Below are positions 56,417-64,000 of a stretch of DNA of 64,000 nucleotides, in pieces. The notes beneath the pieces were generated by a model, which saw only the letters and a list, made by a program, of their open reading frames with translations, had not been told where the DNA came from and did not search any database. This DNA is from Carboxylicivirga sp. M1479. GTDB lineage: Bacteria > Bacteroidota > Bacteroidia > Bacteroidales > Marinilabiliaceae. The stretch covers positions 1-64,000 of the forward strand of contig NZ_VKDE01000029.1 of assembly GCF_007097485.1 (NCBI RefSeq), written 5' to 3'. The position numbers and the translations under genes are program-made. Each line of letters begins with the position of its first letter. Position 1 is the stretch's first letter.

Positions 56417-58831
56417 CTATTTTTTATTCTTTACATATTTTTCCATCCACTGATCTTGTTCCCACAACATGTGTAAAACAGATTCACGGGCTCTATAACC
56501 ATGACTTTCTGATGGAAGCATTACCAAACGTACCGTAGCTCCTAAACCTTTTAAAGCATTAAAATAGCGCTCACTCTGCATTGGGTAGGTTCCTGAATTA
56601 TTATCGGCCACACCATGAATTAACAACAAGGGGTGCTTCATTTTACTGGAGTTCATAAAAGGCGACATGGTATTATAAATATCTGGTGCTTCCCAGTAAT
56701 TGCGTTCCTCACTCTGAAATCCAAATGGAGTAAGCGTTCTGTTATAGGCACCACTACGAGCAATTCCAGCTGCAAATAAATCGGAATGTGTCAATAAGTT
56801 AGCAGTCATAAATGCACCGTATGAATGCCCACCAACGGCAACACGTTTACGGTCAACATAACCTTGCTCATCTAAATAATCGATGGCCGCTTTGGCATTA
56901 GCCACTAATTGAGGTACAAATGTGTCGTTAGGCTCCTCATCTCCCTCCCCAACAATTGGAAAAGAAGCATCATCTAATACTGCATAACCTTTCATAACCC
57001 AAAATACAGGAGAACCATACCAAGGGTAGGTAAATTCATTAGATGAAGCAGTAACCTGCCCAGCACTTTGCTTGTCTTTATATTCTGTTGGATAAGCCCA
57101 CATTACAAGCGGTAAACGCTCTTTGTTATTCATATCGTAACCTGCTGGCAAATATAAAGTACCCGATAGAGGTAATCCATCTTCACGTGTATATTTTACC
57201 ACTTCTTTGTGCACGCCAGCCATACTTTTAAACGGATTTTCGAACTGTGTTACCGGACGAGGCGCCTTGCGTGATTTGATATTTCGTAGGTAATAATTTG
57301 GGTAATCGGTTTGGGACTGAACACGTGTAATAATTTGTCCTTTTTTAACATCAATTATTTTAGAAATCGTCTCCAGGTTGGTCTTATTTTCTGCTTGATA
57401 TAAACGAACCGTTTTCTTAGTGCTTAAATTCATTTTATCAATAAATGGCTTCTGTCCTTCTTTTGAGTGACCATCGCCTTCGAGGTAGGCATAACCCTTA
57501 TCTAGCACAAGTACATTACGATGATATTGATTACGCTCTGTAACAAAATTACCTGGGTCGCTATAACGATCCTGATAATTACGATCATTCAAAACTTCGG
57601 GTTCCTGCGAAGGGTTGGATGGATTAAATAAGTAGGTTTTGGTATTACGAGTATTCCACCAATAATCGTAGGCGATGGCTGCGTTATCATCGCCCCATGT
57701 GATACCTGCAAAACGATTGATCGATTTAAAAATAGATTTCGGTTCAGTATTAAATGGTGCTGGCCATTCAAATACCTCATCGCGATACGCTGCCTCTACT
57801 TCAGGGTCTCCTTTATCAAGCACAACCGCCCAATATAAAGTCGCTGGCTTATCAGCTCGCCATGCAATATCACGCTTCCCCATGCGCTCAGCCATAAAAC
57901 CTTGTGGTAGTTCCTCAATCAAAGGTACTTTTTCTATTACCTCTAACTTCTTACCCATTTTGTCGACCAACCAAAACTCTGTTGGAAAGCGGCGGTAAGG
58001 AACAATGTATGAAAACGGCTTTTTAACGATAGATACAATAGCATAATTCCCATCGGGCGAAAAATTAACACTTCGGTAAATAGCTTTTGAAGCCCATTCT
58101 TTCGTTTGTCCGTCTAAAGCAACAACCTTAAGTTCCGATTCGGCCAATGATACAAAATTCTGCTCATCCACCTTGTCTTTTAATAAATCCTGATAAGTTC
58201 GATTTTGTGCTTTCTGCCCTTCGTTTACAGATACAATTGGCCCAGTGGGTATTGCATTTAACTTATCAATGATTGCCGCTCTTTTCTCTGGCATCATTTT
58301 TACAACTAATGAGTTGTTATCTTTCATCCATTTAAAAGGACTACCCAGATTACCGTTTAGTGTTCCTTCACTTAACTTATGAGCCGTGTTTGCTTCAATG
58401 TTGATGTACCAAAGCTCCGTACCCACATTTGTGGTATTAGTAAAAGCCATTTTACTTTGATCGGGCGACCACGAAAAGTTTGATAAACGGGCATTTTGAG
58501 GCATTCCTGCAACTTCAACAATCCCTTTCTTTTTCATTAACTTAACATTGTTCGAAAAGCGTGTGCGCGAAGAAACATTGGTAATTGGGTTGGTACGAAT
58601 GCCGGCTAACTTTTTTTCTTTCTCAGATAATTCACTTATGGTTTTATACTGATTACGGTACATAAGCACTAGTACCGATCCATCGTCGTTAATAGCAGTT
58701 GATGGAGGTAAGGGCACATCTGCCAGTTCCATAATTTCTTTAGATGGTTCTTGATACTTTAAATCGACTTGGGCTGAGGCACTAAAGCCAAGCAACACAA
58801 GTAATAATACGAGCGTACTAATTTGTTTCAT
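56417..58831 (-). CDS. S9 family prolyl-oligopeptidase-like serine peptidase
   Basis: The 804-residue exported protein (signal peptide cut near GFSASAQVD) has a propeller part (about 40-520, with FSWSPDQSKMAFTNTT and NFSPDGNYAIVSI) and a C-terminal alpha/beta-hydrolase domain with Ser670 in GGHSYGAF, an aspartate in HGVADNNSG and the histidine in SESHGYR. It is like S9 members described as glutamyl endopeptidase or acylaminoacyl peptidase in Bacteroidota. Cleavage preference cannot be told from the sequence. It probably acts in periplasmic peptide breakdown, as does the DPP-IV-type enzyme at 42-44 kb. Confidence 0.92.
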   Translation of the reverse strand: MKQISTLVLLLVLLGFSASAQVDLKYQEPSKEIMELADVPLPPSTAINDDGSVLVLMYRNQYKTISELSEKEKKLAGIRTNPITNVSSRTRFSNNVKLMKKKGIVEVAGMPQNARLSNFSWSPDQSKMAFTNTTNVGTELWYINIEANTAHKLSEGTLNGNLGSPFKWMKDNNSLVVKMMPEKRAAIIDKLNAIPTGPIVSVNEGQKAQNRTYQDLLKDKVDEQNFVSLAESELKVVALDGQTKEWASKAIYRSVNFSPDGNYAIVSIVKKPFSYIVPYRRFPTEFWLVDKMGKKLEVIEKVPLIEELPQGFMAERMGKRDIAWRADKPATLYWAVVLDKGDPEVEAAYRDEVFEWPAPFNTEPKSIFKSINRFAGITWGDDNAAIAYDYWWNTRNTKTYLFNPSNPSQEPEVLNDRNYQDRYSDPGNFVTERNQYHRNVLVLDKGYAYLEGDGHSKEGQKPFIDKMNLSTKKTVRLYQAENKTNLETISKIIDVKKGQIITRVQSQTDYPNYYLRNIKSRKAPRPVTQFENPFKSMAGVHKEVVKYTREDGLPLSGTLYLPAGYDMNNKERLPLVMWAYPTEYKDKQSAGQVTASSNEFTYPWYGSPVFWVMKGYAVLDDASFPIVGEGDEEPNDTFVPQLVANAKAAIDYLDEQGYVDRKRVAVGGHSYGAFMTANLLTHSDLFAAGIARSGAYNRTLTPFGFQSEERNYWEAPDIYNTMSPFMNSSKMKHPLLLIHGVADNNSGTYPMQSERYFNALKGLGATVRLVMLPSESHGYRARESVLHMLWEQDQWMEKYVKNKK

Positions 58832-59055
58832 GAGTGTTTAGATTTTTATACCGCCTGGGTATGTGGTTACATATAACAATAAAATTATTGATTTTATACA
58901 GAAAGTTAAATTACTGTTTTATATCTAACAAAACAACAAACAACTTTACATACTAAACCCGGAATGTGCATTGGTGCAAACAGTGTTTTATCGAACTTCT
59001 CCTGATAAAGTAATGAATCGAGAATATTATAGTATCTGAACTCAAGTAATAATAG

Positions 59056-59063
59056 TACTTTCG
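59056..59063 (+). promoter_or_regulatory. -7 box for DUF3820 gene
   Basis: TACTTTCG fits TAnnTT(T/C)G, 16 bp before the start codon; a clear -33 element is not seen. Confidence 0.45.
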
Positions 59064-59078
59064 CCAAAAACTATAATT

Positions 59079-59288
59079 ATGAATCCAAAACTACTGGAAG
59101 TACTCACCACCATGCGCATGCCATATGGCAAATACAAAGGACGAATTTTGTGCGATTTACCTGAGCCTTACTTGGTTTGGTACCATAACAAAGGTTTCCC
59201 CGAAGGTCAATTGGGTATGTTACTTCACACGCTCTACGAGATTAAACTAAATGGCCTGGAATACCTTTTAAAACCCTTACGTAAATAA
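59079..59288 (+). CDS. DUF3820 family small protein
   Basis: The 69-residue protein shows the DUF3820 signature: MRMPYGKYKGRILCDLPEPYLVWY followed by GFPEGQLGMLL. It is cytosolic and basic. Family members are annotated as putative quorum-sensing-regulated virulence factors, but the function is unproven. Full length for the family. A bidirectional hairpin terminator follows. Confidence 0.9.
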   Translation: MNPKLLEVLTTMRMPYGKYKGRILCDLPEPYLVWYHNKGFPEGQLGMLLHTLYEIKLNGLEYLLKPLRK

Positions 59289-59289
59289 T

Positions 59290-59320
59290 AAAGCCCAACA
59301 TAATTATAATGCCGGGCTTT
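59290..59320. terminator. Bidirectional terminator between convergent genes
   Basis: AAAGCCC (59290-59296) pairs with GGGCTTT (59314-59320); it serves both the DUF3820 gene and the convergent DUF3078 gene. Confidence 0.75.
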
Positions 59321-59339
59321 AATGTGAATGTGTTTTTAT

Positions 59340-60233
59340 TTAATTACCGAATTTATAGCTTACCCCAAATCCGAAAAGCTGTTTGAACTGACCTCTAGGG
59401 CCATGAACAACACTCTCTTCATCAACAAAATTAATATCATCGTCGTAAATAAAGTTCACTGATGCTATTGCACTTAGGTAATCGTTAACCTTCATGTTAA
59501 ATGCCAGCTCCCAGTCAATATCAATGTTCTTTGGCTTTTCGCTTAAACTCGAGAACAAATCCAAACGCGTATTAAAGTCTACATTCTTTATTAGATCGGT
59601 TTTTTTGGCTAATACTTTAACCGACGCACCATACTCTTCACGCGTATTCTTGCCTTGATCAACACCAAAAGCACCAGCATCAGATAAAGCTTCATCCAAC
59701 ACAATAGTTGTTTTACTTGTTAATGGCGACATGTAAAGCGAGAAATTATCATTTGGTTTATAATCAAAACCCAAGGATAAATTAAGATAGGCAGGCGACA
59801 TAAATTCTGATAACTTAAGTGTGTTTTCTGGTGGATCATTATATCCTACGTCAAACTGGGTTTTAAAATCCAAGAGTGCGGTATAAAACCATTTTTTTTC
59901 GCTACCAGCTGCATAACCAAATTTAGAAGTATAGTAAAGCTTATCCTCTGTTTTTACCATGTTATCGGAGCCTTGCTTGGTTAATCCGTAACCTAAATCA
60001 AAGAGGTTTTCCCAGCTAACATTTTCTTTGGCGTAGTTAAAATGCATGTTCAACAAAAAGGTACCTGCAAGGGAGTTTTTACCACCGGCAGCCCAATTGG
60101 TTAACGAAACCTGGTTAAATGTAAACGCCGGTGTGGCACCAATCGTCCAGTTTTTAATTGAATCGTTATCTGCTGTTTGTCCATAAGCCATAACACTTAC
60201 AAGTAACAAGCAAATACTTAAAACTTTCTTCAT
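59340..60233 (-). CDS. DUF3078 family exported protein
   Basis: The 297-residue protein has a signal peptide (cut near VMAYGQTAD) and the DUF3078 pattern: WTIGATPAFTFNQVSLTNWAAGGKNSLAGTFLLN near the start and a final aromatic strand GFGVSYKFGN. The alternating hydrophobic strands and terminal aromatic residues suggest an outer-membrane beta-barrel. The family is confined mostly to Bacteroidota and its function is unknown. Its conserved NWAAGG motif is intact. Confidence 0.9.
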   Translation of the reverse strand: MKKVLSICLLLVSVMAYGQTADNDSIKNWTIGATPAFTFNQVSLTNWAAGGKNSLAGTFLLNMHFNYAKENVSWENLFDLGYGLTKQGSDNMVKTEDKLYYTSKFGYAAGSEKKWFYTALLDFKTQFDVGYNDPPENTLKLSEFMSPAYLNLSLGFDYKPNDNFSLYMSPLTSKTTIVLDEALSDAGAFGVDQGKNTREEYGASVKVLAKKTDLIKNVDFNTRLDLFSSLSEKPKNIDIDWELAFNMKVNDYLSAIASVNFIYDDDINFVDEESVVHGPRGQFKQLFGFGVSYKFGN

Positions 60234-60295
60234 AAAAGTAAATTGATTAAAAAGAAATGCTCTACCGGATGCAGAGCATTATTAGGGGTTAATAA

Positions 60296-61123
60296 TTATA
60301 TCTCGTTAAACATGTGTACATCGCGCTGAGGATATGGGATAGTGATACCTTGCTTGTCAAATTCTTTTTTGACAAATTCCATCATGTAAAAGTAAACAGC
60401 CCAATAATCTTCCGTTTTTGACCATACACGCGTAACTAAATTCACTGAACTATCTCCATGTTCCAATACACCAACAAACATTTCTGGATCTTTCATAATC
60501 AGCTCATTCTTGTTTGCCACCTCAAGAATAATGTCGCGGGCTTTATCTATATCATCGTTGTAACCAATGCCAAACACAAAATCAACGCGTCGTGTGGGTT
60601 CTTTTGTGTAATTTGTCATGGCTCCAGTTGATAGGCCACCGTTTGGAATTATAACGATTTTATTATCCAGAGTAGTTAAAATCGTATTGAAAATTTGTAT
60701 CTCTTTAACAATACCTGTTTGCCCTTGTGCTTCGATGTAATCCCCTACTTTAAATGGTTTTAGGATTAAAAGAATAACACCACCTGCAAAATTTTGTAAA
60801 GTACCCGATAAAGCCATACCTACAGCTAATCCAGCAGCACCCAAAATAGCAATAAACGAAGTCATGTTAACTCCCAGATAGTTTATAACACTAATAAACA
60901 AGAGAACTTTTAATGTCACCGACGATAAACTCACCAGAAAGGGAACCAGTGTTTCATCAATTTGTTGAGATGCTAACAGGTGTTTAAAACCTTTAATTAT
61001 TTTATTGATAATCCATAGACCAATGACAACAATGAGGATTGCCACTAATATTTTGAGTCCATTGGCGATAATCCAGTCATAAATCTTCTGCCAGTCAAAA
61101 TCCTGCATACTAAATCCATCCAT
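60296..61123 (-). CDS. mscS: Small-conductance mechanosensitive channel MscS
   Basis: I set the start at 61123 (MDGFSMQDFDW); the frame is open to 61165 but that extension is basic and lies before the usual start. The protein (275 residues) has three membrane helices, the pore helix AILGAAGLAVGMALSGTLQNFAGGVILLILKPF, and the cytoplasmic MscS beta domain (VGDYIEAQGQTGIVKEIQIFNTILTTLDNKIVIIPNG), ending in IPYPQRDVHMF. It protects against hypo-osmotic shock. It is about 260 residues shorter than the large paralogue at 48.9-51.3 kb in its membrane part. Confidence 0.95.
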   Translation of the reverse strand: MDGFSMQDFDWQKIYDWIIANGLKILVAILIVVIGLWIINKIIKGFKHLLASQQIDETLVPFLVSLSSVTLKVLLFISVINYLGVNMTSFIAILGAAGLAVGMALSGTLQNFAGGVILLILKPFKVGDYIEAQGQTGIVKEIQIFNTILTTLDNKIVIIPNGGLSTGAMTNYTKEPTRRVDFVFGIGYNDDIDKARDIILEVANKNELIMKDPEMFVGVLEHGDSSVNLVTRVWSKTEDYWAVYFYMMEFVKKEFDKQGITIPYPQRDVHMFNEI

Positions 61124-61239
61124 AATTTTTGAGTTAAGTTTGAAATGTAATTTTGGATTAAACATATTAGCAATGCTAATGTTTAAGCAAAGTTATGAAT
61201 TGTTAAAGCAATAAAATTATTTTTCACAATCATAATGTT

Positions 61240-61247
61240 TAATTTCG
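61240..61247 (+). promoter_or_regulatory. -7 box for the HAD phosphatase gene
   Basis: TAATTTCG fits TAnnTT(T/C)G, 22 bp before the start codon at 61269. Confidence 0.4.
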
Positions 61248-61268
61248 CGGCACAAAAAAAAGAAGCAC

Positions 61269-61880
61269 ATGAACAAGCAATCGAAATCAAACCCAAAAGC
61301 AATACCCGTAGCTGATAATATTAAAGGTCTCATCTTTGACATGGATGGCACTCTGGTAAACAGCACACCCATACATTATAAAGCATGGTTGGAAGCATGT
61401 CGCCCTTTTGGCGTTGAGTTCAGTTATGACTTTTTTATTACCCTAACTGGCAGGCCTGTTGTTGAATTAAGTAAAGACCTGATTGCTCGTTATCAAATGG
61501 ACATCTCTGCCATTGAACTGGTAAATAAAAAAGAACAACTTGTTGAAAATAACCTGCACCATGTACAACTGATACAACCAGTTATTGATGTAATGGATAA
61601 ATTCCAGGGCAAGCTCCCAATGGCTGTTGGCACAGGTGCCAGTCGTGAGCGTGCACAACGTTTACTTAGCGACGCAGGCATTATTGAGCGTTTCGATATT
61701 ATTGTGACTTCGGATGATGTGGATAATTACAAACCGCACCCTGATACATTTTTAAAGGCAGCTAAAGGCATAGGCGTAGATGCAGACTGTTGTTTAGTAT
61801 TTGAAGATGGCCATTTAGGAATTGAGGCCGCAAAAAGCGCAGGCATGAGCGTAATTGATGTTAAACCTTATTATGAATAA
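61269..61880 (+). CDS. HAD-superfamily hydrolase, beta-phosphoglucomutase-like
   Basis: The 203-residue protein has HAD motif I LIFDMDGTLVNSTPIHYKAW with both aspartates, a helical cap (about 40-95), motif II (VGTGASR), motif III lysine region (DDVDNYKPHPDTFLKAAK) and motif IV VFEDGHLGIEAAKSAG. It belongs to the subfamily I group with beta-phosphoglucomutase and sugar-phosphate phosphatases. Substrate likely a sugar phosphate. It precedes the TRIC-type channel gene by 6 bp, so the two are an operon. Confidence 0.92.
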   Translation: MNKQSKSNPKAIPVADNIKGLIFDMDGTLVNSTPIHYKAWLEACRPFGVEFSYDFFITLTGRPVVELSKDLIARYQMDISAIELVNKKEQLVENNLHHVQLIQPVIDVMDKFQGKLPMAVGTGASRERAQRLLSDAGIIERFDIIVTSDDVDNYKPHPDTFLKAAKGIGVDADCCLVFEDGHLGIEAAKSAGMSVIDVKPYYE

Positions 61881-61886
61881 ATACCA

Positions 61887-62513
61887 ATGCCTTCATTTGA
61901 CTTAATACTGTTATTTGACTATTTAGGAACCATGGTTTTTGCCATTAGTGGCACATTAACTGCTGGCCAAAAGAAGCTTGATATATTTGGTGCTACCTTT
62001 ATTGGTTTTGTTACCGCAATTGGCGGAGGTACTGTTCGTGATATCATGTTGGGTAACTTGCCTGTTTCGTGGATTCAGACCAATGCTTATTTTTTCTTGA
62101 TTATTGCTGGGGTACTAATAACAATCATTTTTAAAAAGGCTGTTCTCAAACTACGCAACACACTGTTTTTATTTGATACAATTGGAATTGGCGTGTTCAC
62201 GGTTATTGGCCTTGAAAAAGCATTAGCATTTGGCATTTCAGCGCCAATCGCTGTGATTATGGGCCTTTCGTCGGCTGTTGTAGGTGGTATTATACGCGAT
62301 ACCCTTACCAACGAAGTACCCGTATTATTCCACAAAGAAATATATGCGACAGCCTGTATTTCAGGTGCCATCATCTACTTAATCTTGTTTTATCTGACGG
62401 TACCAGTGGTGATATGCCAATTGGTTACTGTGGTAACAATTATTGGCATCCGAATTTGGGCGGTTAAGTACAATGTGGTAATGCCAAGTATATGGAATAA
62501 GGATAAAGAATAA
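61887..62513 (+). CDS. TRIC/YicG-family (UPF0126) membrane protein
   Basis: The 208-residue protein has seven membrane helices in two homologous halves, each with the family motif: FDYLGTMVFAISGTLTAG..GGGTVRDIMLGN and FDTIGIGVFTVIGLEKAL..VGGIIRDTLTNE. Prokaryotic members form trimeric, cation- or glycine-related channels or transporters. It lies directly after a HAD phosphatase gene; a link between the two is not evident. Confidence 0.92.
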   Translation: MPSFDLILLFDYLGTMVFAISGTLTAGQKKLDIFGATFIGFVTAIGGGTVRDIMLGNLPVSWIQTNAYFFLIIAGVLITIIFKKAVLKLRNTLFLFDTIGIGVFTVIGLEKALAFGISAPIAVIMGLSSAVVGGIIRDTLTNEVPVLFHKEIYATACISGAIIYLILFYLTVPVVICQLVTVVTIIGIRIWAVKYNVVMPSIWNKDKE

Positions 62514-62540
62514 AACAAGCTAATTCCTTACCAAAGACTT

Positions 62541-64000
62541 TTACTCATCAAAGCCAAGGTGTTCAGCAATATTTTTGTACTCTTTGGCTTTGTCAAAATC
62601 CCCTAATTTCTCACAAGCTTCCCCGAGATAATAATAAGCGTCGGCTTTATCTTTTTTAATTCGCGTAGCCTGTAACAGATCATTATAGGCTTTTTCGTAC
62701 TTCTTTAGTTCGAGCCTGGTACGTCCTCTATTATACATTACTTTATATGACTTCCGCTTTATTTTAGAGGCCTTGGTGTAATCTTTTTCAGCATCTTCCA
62801 AGGCACCCATTTCAACATGTAAGCCTGCACGTCGTACCAAAGCATCAAAAAAATGAGGTTTAAGCTTTAGGGCTTTATTAAGATTTGCCATGGCTGATGG
62901 TTTGTCGCCAAATTTAAGGACACACTCATTAGCCATTAAATAATATTCTCGAGCAAACTCTTCTACACTTTTTTGCTGCCGCTTAAGGGCTGAGTTCAGT
63001 TCCTTCACTTCGTTTTCGAGCTTTGTAATTTTACTCAAACGCACAGCAATTAATCGCTGAACCGATTCTACCGATAGGGATTCCTGCTTTTCATTAGCCA
63101 TGGCAAAAGACTGAACAGCATCAAAAAAGTTATTCTCATTAAATTGATCCTGAGCAGCTTTGTATAAATCCTGCGCTTTAGCTTTTTGCAGTTCCTTTTC
63201 TATTAGCACCTTGTTATTGGCTGCTTTCGAAAAACTAACCACCTCACTATTTACAATCACATCACGTGGCGATATTTTTGTTTTTAACACAATACCTTCC
63301 AGTGATATACAACGTGATAATGCCACATACAATTGTCCGCCTGCAAAAGCACCTCCTGAGAAGTCAAGCATCACTTTATCAAATGTTAAGCCCTGACTTT
63401 TGTGCACCGTTATGGCCCATGCCAACTTAAGCGGATATTGTGTAAAAGAGCCCAACTCCTCTTCTATTATTCGGTTATTCTTTTCGTCGTATTTATAACG
63501 TATGTTACGCCATACTTCTTTTTCTACCAAATGTATCTCATCATTCTGCAGCTTTACAGAAATGCCATGTTCATTCATTTCTTCGATACGTCCTAAGCTA
63601 CCGTTGTACCAGCGCTTTTCCATATCATTTTTGACAAACATTACCTGCGCATTTTCTTTCAGAACCAATTCTTTTAAAGTGGGTAATCCGCTATCGGGAA
63701 ATTCTCCTGAGATACGCCCCTGAAACTCGTGCTCCTCGCCTTCCAACTGTTCCAGTTTATTATCGTTGATATAGTCAACCGTATCACGACGAGTTGCCAG
63801 AGTAATAAAAAATTCATCAATAGGACTCTGAAAGGATGGATCAAAACGTGCGTTGATGGCAGCAATATCATTATTACCAGCTTGTTTCAATCTAATCTTG
63901 TCCAACAAATTAACAAAGGCATCATCATTTTGTCGATATACCTTTTTCAACTCTATCTGTACCAAAGGAATTTGTTTAAATACCCGTGCTGAAAAGAAAT
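62541..64000 (-). CDS. PIF1-like helicase with C-terminal TPRs (5' part outside window)
   Basis: The frame is open to the right edge, so the N-terminal helicase part (with Walker A) is missing; 62541 is the true stop. The visible 486 residues begin FFSARVFKQIPLVQIELKKVYRQ, a PIF1/RecD-like segment, and include the late motif LAWAITVHKSQGLTFDKVMLDF and GGQLYVALSRC (UvrD-C-like end). From about residue 260 of the visible part it is helical: a coiled coil (LSKITKLENEVKELNSALKRQQ), then about four TPRs (SAMANLNKALKLKPHFFDALVRR..VMYNRGRTRLELKKYEKAYNDL..AYYYLGEACEKLGDFDKAKEY, with gaps). A helicase-TPR fusion of this kind probably unwinds nucleic acid and binds a partner. Confidence 0.9.
   Translation of the reverse strand, partial: FFSARVFKQIPLVQIELKKVYRQNDDAFVNLLDKIRLKQAGNNDIAAINARFDPSFQSPIDEFFITLATRRDTVDYINDNKLEQLEGEEHEFQGRISGEFPDSGLPTLKELVLKENAQVMFVKNDMEKRWYNGSLGRIEEMNEHGISVKLQNDEIHLVEKEVWRNIRYKYDEKNNRIIEEELGSFTQYPLKLAWAITVHKSQGLTFDKVMLDFSGGAFAGGQLYVALSRCISLEGIVLKTKISPRDVIVNSEVVSFSKAANNKVLIEKELQKAKAQDLYKAAQDQFNENNFFDAVQSFAMANEKQESLSVESVQRLIAVRLSKITKLENEVKELNSALKRQQKSVEEFAREYYLMANECVLKFGDKPSAMANLNKALKLKPHFFDALVRRAGLHVEMGALEDAEKDYTKASKIKRKSYKVMYNRGRTRLELKKYEKAYNDLLQATRIKKDKADAYYYLGEACEKLGDFDKAKEYKNIAEHLGFDE

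Overview
The window looks like chromosomal DNA of a marine or anaerobic member of the Bacteroidota, probably the Bacteroidales/Marinilabiliales side. Supporting signs are an rseC-rnfBCDGEA operon, a DUF3078 protein, a LytS/LytTR pair, a TonB-dependent receptor, S9 peptidases, AT-rich translation starts without Shine-Dalgarno sequences, and -7 promoter boxes of the TAnnTT(T/C)G type. The genus is not determined. I saw no tRNA, rRNA, CRISPR array, transposase or phage gene.

Layout. 0-6 kb: a minus-strand cluster of small membrane or exported proteins (two STM3941-like paralogues, a zinc-ribbon protein, a glycine-zipper protein, a SUMF1-like protein), ending in an overlapping gene pair with a PD-(D/E)XK nuclease domain. 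6.5-7.5 kb: an array of exactly spaced 21-bp repeats that switches orientation, followed by an unrecognised helical protein. 7.7-13.2 kb: clpB, flanked on both sides by hairpin-rich mosaic repeats. 13.2-16.7 kb: a cytochrome c/sugar dehydrogenase fusion and a TonB-dependent receptor. 17-22.6 kb: the RNF ion-translocating ferredoxin:NAD+ oxidoreductase operon. 22.6-30.6 kb: a PAS/GAF/PocR sensor kinase, an orphan MCP-like protein, a lipoprotein, a TonB-C-domain protein and the LytS/LytTR pair. 30.6-36.4 kb: a tripartite RND efflux operon. 36.6-48 kb: peptide deformylase, a propeller sensor kinase, a PhzF-like enzyme, a DPP-IV-type peptidase and a sortilin-type propeller protein. 48-64 kb: two MscS-type channels, an MFS transporter, a YitT protein, a LacI regulator beside mannose-6-phosphate isomerase, a second S9 peptidase, a DUF3820 protein, a HAD phosphatase, a TRIC/YicG channel and the C-terminal part of a PIF1-like helicase fused to TPRs.

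The most interesting material is non-coding. (1) A family of about 90-102-nt leader elements lies directly before the start codons of three exported-protein genes (secreted glycine-zipper protein, lipoprotein, TolC), with a further copy near the left edge. Each copy begins with a start-like ATGAAA context, several carry a micro-ORF starting MKRA or MKRP, and the A type can form two mutually exclusive hairpins, which is the layout of a translational attenuator. (2) The 21-bp inverted-phase array sits just upstream of an unknown helical protein gene. (3) The repeats around clpB are structured, and a diverged copy 40 kb away shows compensatory stem changes, which suggests selection on RNA or cruciform structure. 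These three are the best candidates for undescribed biology here; their functions are inference.
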